Assembly: GCF_007097395.1 (NCBI RefSeq)
Contig: NZ_VKDC01000001.1
Coordinates: 7,501-71,500 of the forward strand
Origin: Fulvivirga sp. M361
GTDB lineage: Bacteria; Bacteroidota; Bacteroidia; Cytophagales; Cyclobacteriaceae
Direction: 5' to 3'
Length of the DNA stretch: 64,000 bases
Shown here: positions 9,209 through 18,277 of the stretch, piece after piece
How the letters are laid out: each line of letters begins with the position of its first letter
Position numbering within the stretch: position 1 is the first letter of the stretch
Translations under genes and position numbers: made by a program
Notes under the pieces: generated by a model
Database searches by the model: none
Told to the model about the DNA's origin: nothing
The model's input: only the letters and a program-made list of their open reading frames with translations

Positions 9209-9252
9209 ATAAAGAACAAGGGGTTCAATTCCCTTGCTCTTTATGATTTTTT
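9209..9252 (+). terminator. strong hairpin with T-arm-like loop and T-run
   Basis: A 14-position stem (9209-9222 with 9231-9244, one mismatch) closes the loop GTTCAATT and is followed by GATTTTTT. It has the form of an intrinsic terminator for the plus strand, although no plus-strand gene precedes it. The stem-loop also resembles a tRNA T arm (GGGG-TTCAATT-CCC). The rest of 9058-9310 shows nothing recognisable. Confidence 0.45.
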
Positions 9253-9310
9253 GTCATTACAAACTAACCTGACCTGAAGGTTTGTAAACCTCCGCTAAAA
9301 TGTCAGGCTC

Positions 9311-9757
9311 TCATTCAACCGATACTGCTAATCGATTAGGAGATCTTGCTATAGACCCATCTGACAGATCTGCAACAAAAGCATAGGTAAATACATCATT
9401 TTCTTTTACCTGATCCACGTTTACATCCAATGCCAGCAGTGTCTCATTAATACTTACCACCACATTTTCCTTTGCATTTACGGTCTTTAATGCAATATCC
9501 TCCTTGTCTTTGTAGCTGACCAGGATGTTGATACCACTAAGTGTTGTATTTGTGGCATTGGTCACTCCCAAGGTGAAATTAACAGCTGTTCCATTATTTA
9601 TTTCCTCAAAGTCAAAAGTGTCTTGTCCAACCTCATCTAGTGTGACTATTGCAGAAGGCTGGGTACTAAACCCTTGAGGATTATCTTCATCACAGGCCGT
9701 TATTAATCCTAAAACGGCTATGAGAACGATCATTATATTCAAACTATTTAGTTTCAT
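9311..9757 (-). CDS. small lipoprotein at the end of a Sus-type operon
   Basis: 148-residue predicted lipoprotein: signal peptide ending in the lipobox LGLITAC, then a single beta-rich domain (about residues 35-148) with an immunoglobulin-like feel (VNFTLGVTNATNTTLSGINILVSY). Not a recognised family. It is the last gene of the SusC-SusD cluster, 22 bp after the SusD-like gene, so it is probably a surface or periplasmic accessory lipoprotein of that uptake system. The ligand is unknown. Confidence 0.7.
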   Translation of the reverse strand: MKLNSLNIMIVLIAVLGLITACDEDNPQGFSTQPSAIVTLDEVGQDTFDFEEINNGTAVNFTLGVTNATNTTLSGINILVSYKDKEDIALKTVNAKENVVVSINETLLALDVNVDQVKENDVFTYAFVADLSDGSIARSPNRLAVSVE

Positions 9758-9779
9758 TGTATTTTATTTATGTCCTTTT

Positions 9780-11282
9780 TTATTGATCCCACCATACTCT
9801 TTCCAGCAGAGTAACATCTTTGCGCGGAATGCCAGGTCCGGCCGACAGGCTTTTTGAATTAAAATTGATCTCACTCTCCGGATGAGGCAACCTTCTGGGT
9901 CTTACACCAATGGTTAGATTTGTAGTAGGTGTAATGAAGTCATCAGGAAAACCTGTCCGTCTCCAATCAAACCAACCTTCTGCCGGATTAACGAAGTTGG
10001 AAATGTACTTCTGTTCTATAATCCGTGCCAGTGTTCCATCAAAAGCTACAGATGTTTGAACCAGATAGCTTTCTATAGCAGCAGCACTTATTTCACCTAT
10101 GATGCTTCCCCTGTCTGTAGATGTTAGCAAATTAACTTCCGGCTTACCGGCAGTGGTAGTGTTCAATCGTTGAAAGTCAGCTCTAACGGCACTGTTGTAA
10201 GCGGTCTCGGCAGCACCTGCATTGTTAGCACGAAGCTGTACTTCTGCAATGGTGAACAAAACCCCGGCAGCAGTTATGAAAGGTACCGGAGCATCGGCAG
10301 CTGCAAAAGCTGCACCGATACGAGAATACTTACTTCTGCCTGAGTCGTCATCATCTAATCCACTCACTTTACCAGCAATACCTATTGCATCGTTATTTGT
10401 GACGGGTTCGAAAAAAAACGGTATACGTGGATCGTTCAATCCCTCAAGTCGCTGTAAAAATTGAGCGCTAAGTGAGTTATCCTGGAAACCGCTCAGATTG
10501 TCCAGCTGATACATCGGGTTCTCTTGTGTGGCCGTTGCAAAGAAAGACACTTCGGCATTCTGCGAATTTTCTGAGATCAGCGGTGGGTTTGTATTCAAGA
10601 AAGCAATAGCTGCATCAGGTGTCCTTTTACTGGTCCTGTTCAATAGTCTTAGTTTTAAACTATTTGCAAATCTTATCCACAAGTCCGTGTCTCCCCGGTA
10701 TATAAAATCATCTGTACCCGGGGATTGAGATGAATTTCGTCCAAGGTCCACGATCGCCTCATCCAGCATAGCAATCAACTGAGGATAAATACTTTCCTGC
10801 GTATCATATGCCGGCGTGATGTTGTCAATCACCTGCAATGCCTGACTAAATGGAATATCTCCAAAGCTATCGGTTAACATGGCATAGGTAAGGGCTTTTA
10901 ATACTTTTCCGATCCCCACATATGTAAAGCTCTCTTCTTCAATCGCTTTCGTCTCCATTTCCAGAATATCCTGTAAAACACCGGCATACAGTTCTGTCCA
11001 GATCCTATTGTTATCAGGAAGCTGAATATCCCATTGGTCATAGCGCAGATGCTGGTTTCTGTGGCCAGAATAATAGTGCACAAAATGAGCCGGGATCCTG
11101 GCATGGAGACCTCCGTAAACAAATGCCAGTCTGGCCTCTACAGCCGGTAGAAGAACGGATACCGGTACGTCAGTAGGCCTGTTAGGGTCTTCATTAACGT
11201 CCAGAAAGTTATCATCGCATGAAGCTGTGATCAATAAGAAAAACAGCAACAGCACATTATAATATTTTATATTTGACTTCAT
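9780..11282 (-). CDS. SusD/RagB-like nutrient-binding outer membrane lipoprotein
   Basis: 500-residue partner of the TonB-dependent transporter encoded just upstream. The lipobox is LLITASC, followed by DDNFLDVNEDPNRPTDVP, the typical SusD-like start. The C terminus contains the family-typical WFDWRRTGFP and PRRLPHPESEINFN. The TPR-like helical scaffold is suggested by alternating amphipathic helices. It would cap the SusC barrel at the cell surface. No neighbouring glycoside hydrolase or peptidase shows what is imported. It begins 18 bp after the SusC stop. Confidence 0.92.
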   Translation of the reverse strand: MKSNIKYYNVLLLFFLLITASCDDNFLDVNEDPNRPTDVPVSVLLPAVEARLAFVYGGLHARIPAHFVHYYSGHRNQHLRYDQWDIQLPDNNRIWTELYAGVLQDILEMETKAIEEESFTYVGIGKVLKALTYAMLTDSFGDIPFSQALQVIDNITPAYDTQESIYPQLIAMLDEAIVDLGRNSSQSPGTDDFIYRGDTDLWIRFANSLKLRLLNRTSKRTPDAAIAFLNTNPPLISENSQNAEVSFFATATQENPMYQLDNLSGFQDNSLSAQFLQRLEGLNDPRIPFFFEPVTNNDAIGIAGKVSGLDDDDSGRSKYSRIGAAFAAADAPVPFITAAGVLFTIAEVQLRANNAGAAETAYNSAVRADFQRLNTTTAGKPEVNLLTSTDRGSIIGEISAAAIESYLVQTSVAFDGTLARIIEQKYISNFVNPAEGWFDWRRTGFPDDFITPTTNLTIGVRPRRLPHPESEINFNSKSLSAGPGIPRKDVTLLERVWWDQ

Positions 11283-11300
11283 TAGAATCTTGATTTTTTG

Positions 11301-14300
11301 TTAGAAGACGATATTGATACTGGCACCATAACTCCTGGTACTTGGCAAGTCAAACCTGCTAAAACCCTGTGCATTGCCCGATCCAAACGCACTGGTTTCA
11401 GGATCGATATCCGGCACATTGGTAAACAATAACAGGTTTCTTCCGGTAAGTGTGAATCGAGCCTGTTCTATGAAGGTACCTTCAAAAAAGCGTTTAGGTA
11501 AGTTGTAAGTCAGGTTAACAGATCTGAGTTTTACCCAATTATTCTCATACACATTGGCCTCTGTAATATTGCTCCATTGGTTCCAGAATGCAGCATTCTT
11601 TAAAATGGATATATCATTAGGTCTACTTGATCCATCTTCATTTACAATTACTCCGTCAAACACCACAGGTGTAGTACGATCATCTGTTTCATCTGCTCGT
11701 CCATAAAACTGCAGCAACTCGGTAGTTCCATTCATAATAAATCCACCTTGCCTGGTCTCAATAAGAAAATCCAATGTAAAATCCTTATAAGTCAGGGTGT
11801 TGCGAATTCCGCCGGTCCAATCGGGTTCTACGTGTCCAAGGTTACTTATTTCGCCCAATTGTGGAAAGCCATAAGTCGCGCTATTTGGATTACTGTCTAC
11901 CTGTATGTTTCCATTGGTATCACGCAAGAAGGCCCCTCCTATGATAGATCCATATCTTTCTCCTATATCTGCCCGCACCTGGAATCCTGTAAATCCCCCA
12001 AGAAAAATATTGTCTACTCCGTCAATGATCTCGACCACCTCTGTTCTAATCCGCGACACATTGGCTGAAATGTCCCAGCTGAAGCTGCTCGTTTTTACAG
12101 GAGTAGCAGTCAGCAAGAATTCCCAGCCTTTACTGTCCAACTGTCCTACATTTTCTATCTTGTTGGTGAACCCTGTGGCATCGGAAACACTCACACTGAT
12201 GATCTGATCTGTAGACTCTGTTTGAAAGTAATTCACATCAAGACCAATGCGATTGTTAAAAAAGCGTAAGTCTGCTCCTATTTCAAGAGAGGTTATCCTC
12301 TCCGGCTTAAGCAAAGGATTACCCAAATCATCAAATGCGGTAAAACCCTGTCGCCCCCCAAATGGGAAATTTAACCCGGCGTTCGCCTGAGTAAACCCAT
12401 CGTCAGGAGCGGCTTGCTCAAATACCGGGGCCAGACTATATACCGGTGCATCGTTACCCACCTGTGCATAACTGGCACGGATCTTACCAAAGGAAAGAAT
12501 GTCGCTTTCTAATAAAATTGCATCCGTAAATGCGAAAGCCGCATTAACAGAAGGGTAGAAAAAAGATCGTTCATCCACGGGAAGTGTAGATGACCAGTCA
12601 TTTCTTCCTGTCACACCAAAAAACAACATGTTTTTATAGGCAAATTGAGCATCAAAATAAGCTCCGTGCAGTCTGCGCCTTCTGAGCAGTTCAATAGGTG
12701 CACCAGGTGTAGAGTTACTAATGTGAGGCGTATTCGGAAGCACCAGTTCCGTTCCTGTGGTAACATCTTGCTCAAGATCTCTCTGATTGATATTATGTCC
12801 TAAGAGAAGGTTCAAACTAAGATCTTTCGTAATATTCCGATTTATACCAAGAATAATATCTGTATTGATCTCCCTTCTGAAGACATTGTTGTTGGTGATA
12901 TTACCGCCACCGCCATTAGCCGTACCTATATCTTTGAAATCTTTTCTTCTTTCTCTTGCATAATCACTCCCTGCTCTGGCTGTAATACTGATCCAATCCA
13001 ATACCTGGTAGGTAACATCGGCACTGGCTATGATCCTGTCCACCTGGCTTTCTACAAACGTTCTATTTGCCGTCCAGAATGGATTATCAAAAGAGCCTCC
13101 TCTCCAGTTCACCTGGCTACCATCTTCGTTTTGAAATGGATAACCGCCCAGATCGAAAGAAACCGGTGCCTGATATAAAGCAAATATTGGATTATTTCCA
13201 TCTTGCCCCGAAAAAGGCAGGTCCCCATCATTTTTGATATAGTTTAGTTTGAAAGAGGTTGAGATCTTGTCCGATACTTTAGTGGAGGCATTTAAACGAA
13301 TGGAGAACCTGTTGTAATCCTGATTGGGAATATAGGATGATTGTAATGTTCTCCCTACAGAAAAATAATACGACCGTACGTCGTCACCGCCTGTTACGGA
13401 TACATTGTTGATAAAGGTTTTCCCTGTTTCAAAAAAAGCATCCAAATTGTCAAAGGACCTTAACGGAAGCGTTTGCCCTAAAGCGTTCACATGGTCCTGC
13501 CCCTGGATAAGCGGGCCAAAAGATCTTGAGGTTCCATTGGCGTAGACACCATCCACTGATCCTTGTGCCCATCGGGTTTGGTAATCAGGAGTTCGAAGTA
13601 CTTCGTCTGCCATAAAGGTGGATGAAAAGGTAACTCTGGCCCCTTTACCATCCCCTTGTTTGCCGGATTTGGTGGTGATCACAATAGCACCATTGGCTGC
13701 CCTTATTCCATAAAGCGCCGCCGCTGTAGCTCCTTTCAATACTGTAATGGTTTCGATATCAGCGGGGTTAATATCACCTGCTCTGTTAGGTGTCGCTGCA
13801 CCGGCAGTAGTATTAGCATCCGTAAGATCGGTGTTACTGTCATCGGAGTTATTCATCGGAATCCCGTCTATGATGAATAAGGGTTGGTTATTACCGGTGA
13901 GTGAAGTAACCCCTCGCAGATTAACACGGGAAGATTGGCCAGGCGCACCACCAGTAGAAGTCACCTGAAGTCCGGCTACGCGGCCTGCAAGTGAGTTCAC
14001 CATATTTGTGTTCCTACCACTTTCCAGGATATCACCTTCCACCTCTGAAACAGCATAACCCAAGGATTTCTGTTCTTTCTCTATTCCGAAAGCAGTAACT
14101 ACCACTTCGCTTAGCTCGGTAATGTCGGGCGAAAGCCGAACATCAATAACACTCCTTGCAGCGATTTCTACTTCCTCCGAAGCAAAGCCTATAAAAGAGA
14201 AAACTAATACTCCCCCTGATTGGGGCACCTGTAACCTGTAATTACCCTCTACATCTGACACTGTCCCAGTAGATGTTCCTTTGAGAATTACATTGACTCC

Positions 14301-14420
14301 AGGTAATGAGGAGCCATCTGACACTGACGAAATCTTACCAGACACTGTTCTATCCTGTGCCTGAATGGCGAAAGAAATAACAGTGCATAGCAAGAAAAAA
14401 ATTTGTACAATTTTTTTCAT
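11301..14420 (-). CDS. SusC/RagA-type TonB-linked outer membrane protein
   Basis: 1039-residue TonB-dependent transporter. Order of parts: signal peptide (to about residue 21), carboxypeptidase-regulatory-like beta-sandwich (about 25-105, RTVSGKISSVSDGSSLPGVNV), SusC-type plug with DIRLSPDITELSEVVVTAFG and GRVAGLQVTSTGGAPGQSS, then a long beta barrel ending in an aromatic terminus (SYGASINIVF). No N-terminal anti-sigma-interacting extension is present, so it is not a transducer. First gene of the operon with SusD and the small lipoprotein. The LuxR-type gene upstream on the same strand may control it. Confidence 0.93.
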   Translation of the reverse strand: MKKIVQIFFLLCTVISFAIQAQDRTVSGKISSVSDGSSLPGVNVILKGTSTGTVSDVEGNYRLQVPQSGGVLVFSFIGFASEEVEIAARSVIDVRLSPDITELSEVVVTAFGIEKEQKSLGYAVSEVEGDILESGRNTNMVNSLAGRVAGLQVTSTGGAPGQSSRVNLRGVTSLTGNNQPLFIIDGIPMNNSDDSNTDLTDANTTAGAATPNRAGDINPADIETITVLKGATAAALYGIRAANGAIVITTKSGKQGDGKGARVTFSSTFMADEVLRTPDYQTRWAQGSVDGVYANGTSRSFGPLIQGQDHVNALGQTLPLRSFDNLDAFFETGKTFINNVSVTGGDDVRSYYFSVGRTLQSSYIPNQDYNRFSIRLNASTKVSDKISTSFKLNYIKNDGDLPFSGQDGNNPIFALYQAPVSFDLGGYPFQNEDGSQVNWRGGSFDNPFWTANRTFVESQVDRIIASADVTYQVLDWISITARAGSDYARERRKDFKDIGTANGGGGNITNNNVFRREINTDIILGINRNITKDLSLNLLLGHNINQRDLEQDVTTGTELVLPNTPHISNSTPGAPIELLRRRRLHGAYFDAQFAYKNMLFFGVTGRNDWSSTLPVDERSFFYPSVNAAFAFTDAILLESDILSFGKIRASYAQVGNDAPVYSLAPVFEQAAPDDGFTQANAGLNFPFGGRQGFTAFDDLGNPLLKPERITSLEIGADLRFFNNRIGLDVNYFQTESTDQIISVSVSDATGFTNKIENVGQLDSKGWEFLLTATPVKTSSFSWDISANVSRIRTEVVEIIDGVDNIFLGGFTGFQVRADIGERYGSIIGGAFLRDTNGNIQVDSNPNSATYGFPQLGEISNLGHVEPDWTGGIRNTLTYKDFTLDFLIETRQGGFIMNGTTELLQFYGRADETDDRTTPVVFDGVIVNEDGSSRPNDISILKNAAFWNQWSNITEANVYENNWVKLRSVNLTYNLPKRFFEGTFIEQARFTLTGRNLLLFTNVPDIDPETSAFGSGNAQGFSRFDLPSTRSYGASINIVF

Positions 14421-14479
14421 ACTAAGTTTTATTTAGGTTTTACTTTACTCGAACTTAGGGTGAAAAGGGAATAGATTTT

Positions 14480-14541
14480 ACCCCATAAAATGGGGTTTAG
14501 TTGATAGGAAAGCTGGTAAACAAATCCCCATTTTCGGGGAT
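14480..14541. promoter_or_regulatory. two GC-rich inverted repeats upstream of the SusC operon
   Basis: ACCCCAT-AAA-ATGGGGT at 14480-14496 and ATCCCC-ATTTTC-GGGGAT at 14524-14541 stand out in an AT-rich leader between the LuxR-type gene and susC. They may be operators or RNA hairpins in the long 5' region (14421-14722, otherwise featureless). No clear -7 element was seen. Confidence 0.35.
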
Positions 14542-14722
14542 ATAAAGTCTGTTTTTAAACGGAAAACTACCAAGTATTTGGGAGGATATCACTAATTCGA
14601 GTGTTAGACATTGTACCTTTCGAATAACTCTTTTTAATTTTACTGACGTATTAGCAAGTTACTCAGTGCTTAAAAAAATAAAAGTAGCAGTGAATAATAT
14701 AACGTAATCAAAAACGGGCCCT

Positions 14723-15403
14723 TTAAGTAAAAACTTTATTCACAAGATTCATGTCCACAGCCTTTTGAATGGCCTTCTGTTTCCCTTTTACGTTTAATTT
14801 GACATAGATATTTTTCAGGTGTGACTTAACGGTTTCAAAGCCTACATTCAATTCATCAGCTATGGCCTTATAAGACTTACCGTAAACCAATTTGCTAAGT
14901 ACTTCTATTTCTCTATTGGTCAGGTCACTGTTTGACTTTATCTTAAAGTTGGATACAAAGCATTCAAGTAACGGTTCATCCAGATATGGCCTGTTCTGAT
15001 CTACATTTTGAAGACAATCCATCACAGCAGGCAAGCCTGAAGATTGGTCTACGATGTTAGCCACTCCATAGGATAGGAACTGTATCAGGTCAGAGAAAGA
15101 ATAGTTTTTAACTACCAACATAAACCGCGTTCTCTTACATGTGCTTATTACCTGCAGGACTTGTTTGACTGTGACAGTATCATGTGTGTTCAGGGCTACT
15201 ATGACCTGTACTATCACTTCCCGTTCAATGATGTCAATTATTTTCTTTTCTACGACCTGGTTTTGAATGTCTACCACATTGTAGCTTCCTAGGGACATAA
15301 TAACTACTGCCAGGGCTTTTCCATAAGTTTCATCATTGGAAATAATAAGGATTCTCTTGTTTCTATCGAATGCTTTGTAAAGTGATGTATTAGGGGATGA
15401 CAT
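14723..15403 (-). CDS. LuxR-family regulator with degenerate receiver domain
   Basis: 226 residues. The C-terminal LuxR/FixJ helix-turn-helix (about 155-220) is clear: SDLTNREIEVLSKLVYGKS, then IADELNVGFETVKSHLKNIYVKL. The N-terminal 135 residues have a receiver-like alternation of strands and helices (KRILIISNDETYGKALAVVI, RFMLVVKNYS), but the third strand reads VQVIVALNTHD, without the usual phosphorylatable Asp. It may act as an atypical, phosphorylation-independent regulator. It lies upstream of the SusC operon on the same strand, about 300 bp away, with no sensor kinase nearby. Confidence 0.75.
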   Translation of the reverse strand: MSSPNTSLYKAFDRNKRILIISNDETYGKALAVVIMSLGSYNVVDIQNQVVEKKIIDIIEREVIVQVIVALNTHDTVTVKQVLQVISTCKRTRFMLVVKNYSFSDLIQFLSYGVANIVDQSSGLPAVMDCLQNVDQNRPYLDEPLLECFVSNFKIKSNSDLTNREIEVLSKLVYGKSYKAIADELNVGFETVKSHLKNIYVKLNVKGKQKAIQKAVDMNLVNKVFT

Positions 15404-15849
15404 TTAATGATTAGAAGGTTTAAATAACTATTAAAATGACTGGATCATACGTGTTTTATTAAATTCTCCTATAGTCATGAATCAAACGATTTTTTTTGTT
15501 AATTAGTTTTCTAATTGAAAATTAAATATATCAAACTTACCTGAATTTACGTGACGCATCACTCCATTTATCTCCTCCTAATCATCATTCCAATCTTCCA
15601 CTCTATGATATCAGCGTGGATCATATTCAATAGATGAATTGTAATTTTTTGATAATAAGATTGTTAAATAGAAAAATCAATTTTATAAGCAAATCTCCAC
15701 CGTCACAGCTTTAACTGAATTTTGAAACTGGTCTTTTCAATAAAATTATTCCCGGATATCAGAGATTGAATAAACAAAATTTATTTAATCTCTAATACAA
15801 AATAAAATAATACAGGATTAGAATTCCCTAATTGCGGGACTTAACCGAA
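15404..15849. other. intergenic region without recognisable gene
   Basis: About 450 bp of very AT-rich sequence upstream of the LuxR-type gene. I see no convincing reading frame, tRNA or hairpin terminator. It must hold the promoter of the minus-strand regulator gene, but no confident -7 element was located. Confidence 0.4.
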
Positions 15850-16180
15850 CATCCATTTTGATCTTTTTGGGAAAGAGCATCGTCTGTCACAGGTAACGGA
15901 TACCAGTGACTGAAAGCTGGTAAATGAGGCAAAAACCAGTGGTAGAGGGAATGTTTACCACTCCAAAGGATACGTAGGTTCGAGTGGCAACCCGATCATG
16001 ATCATGTAGGGTGAATAGGGATGAAAACGAAACTAAAACCTCAAAGCTCTGTATGCAGTACTTATTCTGAAATTTGTACCATCTGCAAACGTAATTTGAT
16101 ATGTCCTGTTTCATCCAAATTGAGCACTTTCTCTATCACTTCTATTTTCAAAGAAGGTTTATTAAGGTATTATTTGATTC
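15850..16180. repeat. dispersed imperfect repeat, copy 2
   Basis: Collinear with 4043-4316 through at least six short blocks, including CATTTTGATCT, GCTGGTAAATGAGG, GGGATGAAAAC, TTCTGAAATTTGTA and TTTTCAAAGAAGG. It contains about 55 extra bases in the middle (around 15960-16015). It is noncoding as far as can be seen; an antisense frame through it is not preserved in copy 1. Confidence 0.55.
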
Positions 16181-16250
16181 ATAGCTGCCCTTCTATCATC
16201 AATTTTAGCTGGTACAATAGAATGATTTGAATGAAACATGATGCGAAGCT

Positions 16251-16580
16251 TTAAGGAGAAATCACAATGCGTGCCGCCGATATCTTCATCCACATAGCGT
16301 TTCGGGCTATTTGGATGGCCTGTATCACCGAAAACCCGGTGGCAGATAACGAATACATCCTTTTACTGCGTCCACCACGCTTTTTATTGCTACCTCCTAA
16401 TGTCGAGGTTAAGAACCCACGTTTATTAAGTCGATAGAGAATGGTATGGATCGTACCTAAGGCAAGGGTGCTGCCAAATTCAGATTTGACCTCGTTTTTT
16501 ATAGCAAAGGCATATGCCTCAGGTTGGAGTACAGCTATCGCCAGGAGAATCCACTCTTCTTCAGTTGTTAAAGATTCCAT
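16251..16580 (-). CDS. PadR-family transcriptional regulator (orphan)
   Basis: 109-residue winged-helix protein with the PadR signature: EEWILLAIAVLQPEAYAFAIKNEV, LALGTIHTILYRLNKRGFLTS, and the wing GGRSKRMYSLSATGFSVIQ. The ATG at 16580 is used; one codon upstream is TTG. In Bacteroidota these short PadR proteins usually sit directly before an FtsX-like ABC permease, which is missing here. The only permease trace is the prefix fragment at 8776-9057. Its targets are therefore unclear. Confidence 0.85.
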   Translation of the reverse strand: MESLTTEEEWILLAIAVLQPEAYAFAIKNEVKSEFGSTLALGTIHTILYRLNKRGFLTSTLGGSNKKRGGRSKRMYSLSATGFSVIQAIQIARNAMWMKISAARIVISP

Positions 16581-16680
16581 CAAAGAATTTTCCTTATTCA
16601 GCCCCGGGTAAATCTAGTTTTTTTTTCTGTGCAAAAAAAGTAGTATTAAAAATCATAAAATCTTGCTAAGTAGTAGTTTA

Positions 16681-16857
16681 TTATTCCTTTTGATTTAGAA
16701 GGAGTCTTTTTAAAGGTATAACTTCCTTGTCATTTTTTGTGACATGAATAGAGTGGTTTACCTCTGGACCTTCCTTATTCAAAACCCAGAAGTTTTTAAA
16801 GTACTTAAAACTATTAATTACTTCATAAAACGTGACTAGAGGATCAACGATTATTTC
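16681..16857 (-). pseudogene. 58-codon open remnant of an unknown gene
   Basis: Between PadR and the MFS gene the minus strand holds an open frame without a start codon, reading ...VDPLVTFYEVINSFKYF..., then NKEGPEVNHSIHVTKND, and ending with TAA at 16681. Composition looks protein-like despite the AT-rich context. I cannot assign a family. It is probably the 3' end of a lost gene. The rest of 16584-16904 shows nothing clear. Confidence 0.3.
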
Positions 16858-16904
16858 TTAATTTCAGGAAATCATATACCTCACTTTTAACTCCGTCCGA
16901 TACA

Positions 16905-18200
16905 TTGAAAACTACCGCTGTCAAACCTATTTCATTACTGCCTGTGCTTTCAGTAAACTTTATTGGAATGCTGGGTTACAGTATTATCATGCCTTTTTTG
17001 GTATTTTTAGTAAATCGATTCGGGGGCAATGAGTTTGTGTATGGTGTCTTAGGCTCAATTTATCCTGCATTTCAATTTGTTGGGGCTCCCATACTGGGCA
17101 GGTGGTCTGATACTTTTGGAAGAAGAAAAATACTCTTGTTAAGCCAGATTGGTACACTTTTGGCCTGGTTTGTTTTCCTAACCGCCTTATACCTGCCTGT
17201 GGATGAACTCTTCGAAGTGGAATCTTCTTCCATTGGTGCTTTCGAAGTAACTATTCCATTGTTGTTTTTATTTTTGGCAAGGGCATTGGATGGACTTACC
17301 GGAGGCAATGTATCCGTAGCCAATGCGTATTTATCTGATATCTCAAATGACGATAACCGTAAGGCCAATTTTGGCAAAATGGCCATGTCATCAAGCCTCG
17401 GATTCATTATAGGTCCTTCTTTGGCCGGGTTATTAGGAGCAACAGAGTACGGTGAAACTATACCTGTACTTGCAGCTATATTAATTTCGACGATAGCGGT
17501 CTACCTGATATGGTTTCGGCTACCGGAATCCAACACACATCTGGTAGAGCCACAGGCTCGTTTCAGTTTAAAAAGAGTATTCAGTTTTGAACATAAAGAA
17601 TGCTATAAAATGCAGAAGTGCAAGGACACCAGCTTTAAAAGTATACTGGCCATCCCACATGTATTTTTCATGTTAGTCATTTATTTTCTTACCTTCCTTG
17701 CTTTCAGCTTCTTTTATGGTTCATTCCCCATGCACGCGTTAAAACATTTGGCATGGAACTCGCTGGAGCTAGGGATTTTCTTTTCTTTCCTAAGCGGCCT
17801 CATGATATTGGTACAAGGCCCCCTGTTGAGCTACCTCTCTAAAAGAATTTCAGATGCGCGACTGGTCGTTTTTGGCAGCTTAATGTTGGTATTAAATTTT
17901 TCCGTTATGGCTAACGGAAATGAGTTGGTATTATACCTGGCGGCTGTATTATTCGCCCTGGGAAATGGCCTCATGTGGCCCTCGTTCCTATCTATTTTAT
18001 CAAAACTAGGTGGCGAAAACCAACAAGGGTCTGTACAGGGTGTAGCCAACAGCTCAGGAAGTCTTGCAAGTATTCTAGGTCTTATATTTGGCGGATACCT
18101 TTATGGTATAATAGGCTCAGCCACGTTCTATATGGCTGCAGGCATCCTATTACTTGTCTTCATATTATCATTCCGCATGTTCAGAATGTCTGACCTCTGA
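16905..18200 (+). CDS. MFS transporter (TetA/multidrug-resistance-like)
   Basis: 431-residue inner-membrane transporter with about 12 hydrophobic segments. The N half has GMLGYSIIMPFLVFLVNRFGG, the motif-A region GAPILGRWSDTFGRRKILLLS between TM2 and TM3, and ARALDGLTGGNVSVANAYLSDIS, a pattern of the TCR/Tet branch of proton antiporters. A cytoplasmic loop lies near residues 210-245. No ATG is available upstream in frame; a TTG at 16905 gives the expected N terminus. The substrate is unknown, and the downstream thioredoxin-like gene is 77 bp away. Confidence 0.82.
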   Translation: MKTTAVKPISLLPVLSVNFIGMLGYSIIMPFLVFLVNRFGGNEFVYGVLGSIYPAFQFVGAPILGRWSDTFGRRKILLLSQIGTLLAWFVFLTALYLPVDELFEVESSSIGAFEVTIPLLFLFLARALDGLTGGNVSVANAYLSDISNDDNRKANFGKMAMSSSLGFIIGPSLAGLLGATEYGETIPVLAAILISTIAVYLIWFRLPESNTHLVEPQARFSLKRVFSFEHKECYKMQKCKDTSFKSILAIPHVFFMLVIYFLTFLAFSFFYGSFPMHALKHLAWNSLELGIFFSFLSGLMILVQGPLLSYLSKRISDARLVVFGSLMLVLNFSVMANGNELVLYLAAVLFALGNGLMWPSFLSILSKLGGENQQGSVQGVANSSGSLASILGLIFGGYLYGIIGSATFYMAAGILLLVFILSFRMFRMSDL

Positions 18201-18277
18201 CCTCTTTACATATTTTATTAATTTTCAGAATTTATTCTTCTGCCATCGGTGTTGGTAATAGTAGTAAACTTAAGAAC

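Noticed and set aside
9209-9244. tRNA gene, because of a T-arm-like GGGG-TTCAATT-CCC
   Set aside because: No D arm, anticodon arm or separate acceptor stem can be formed. The whole element is a single hairpin.
11748-12207. Plus-strand frames of 100-106 codons opposite the SusC gene
   Set aside because: They are antisense shadows of a well-supported transporter gene, without their own start signals or homology.
15887-16114. 75-codon minus-strand frame inside dispersed repeat copy 2
   Set aside because: The frame is not preserved in copy 1, and the residues show no coherent protein character.
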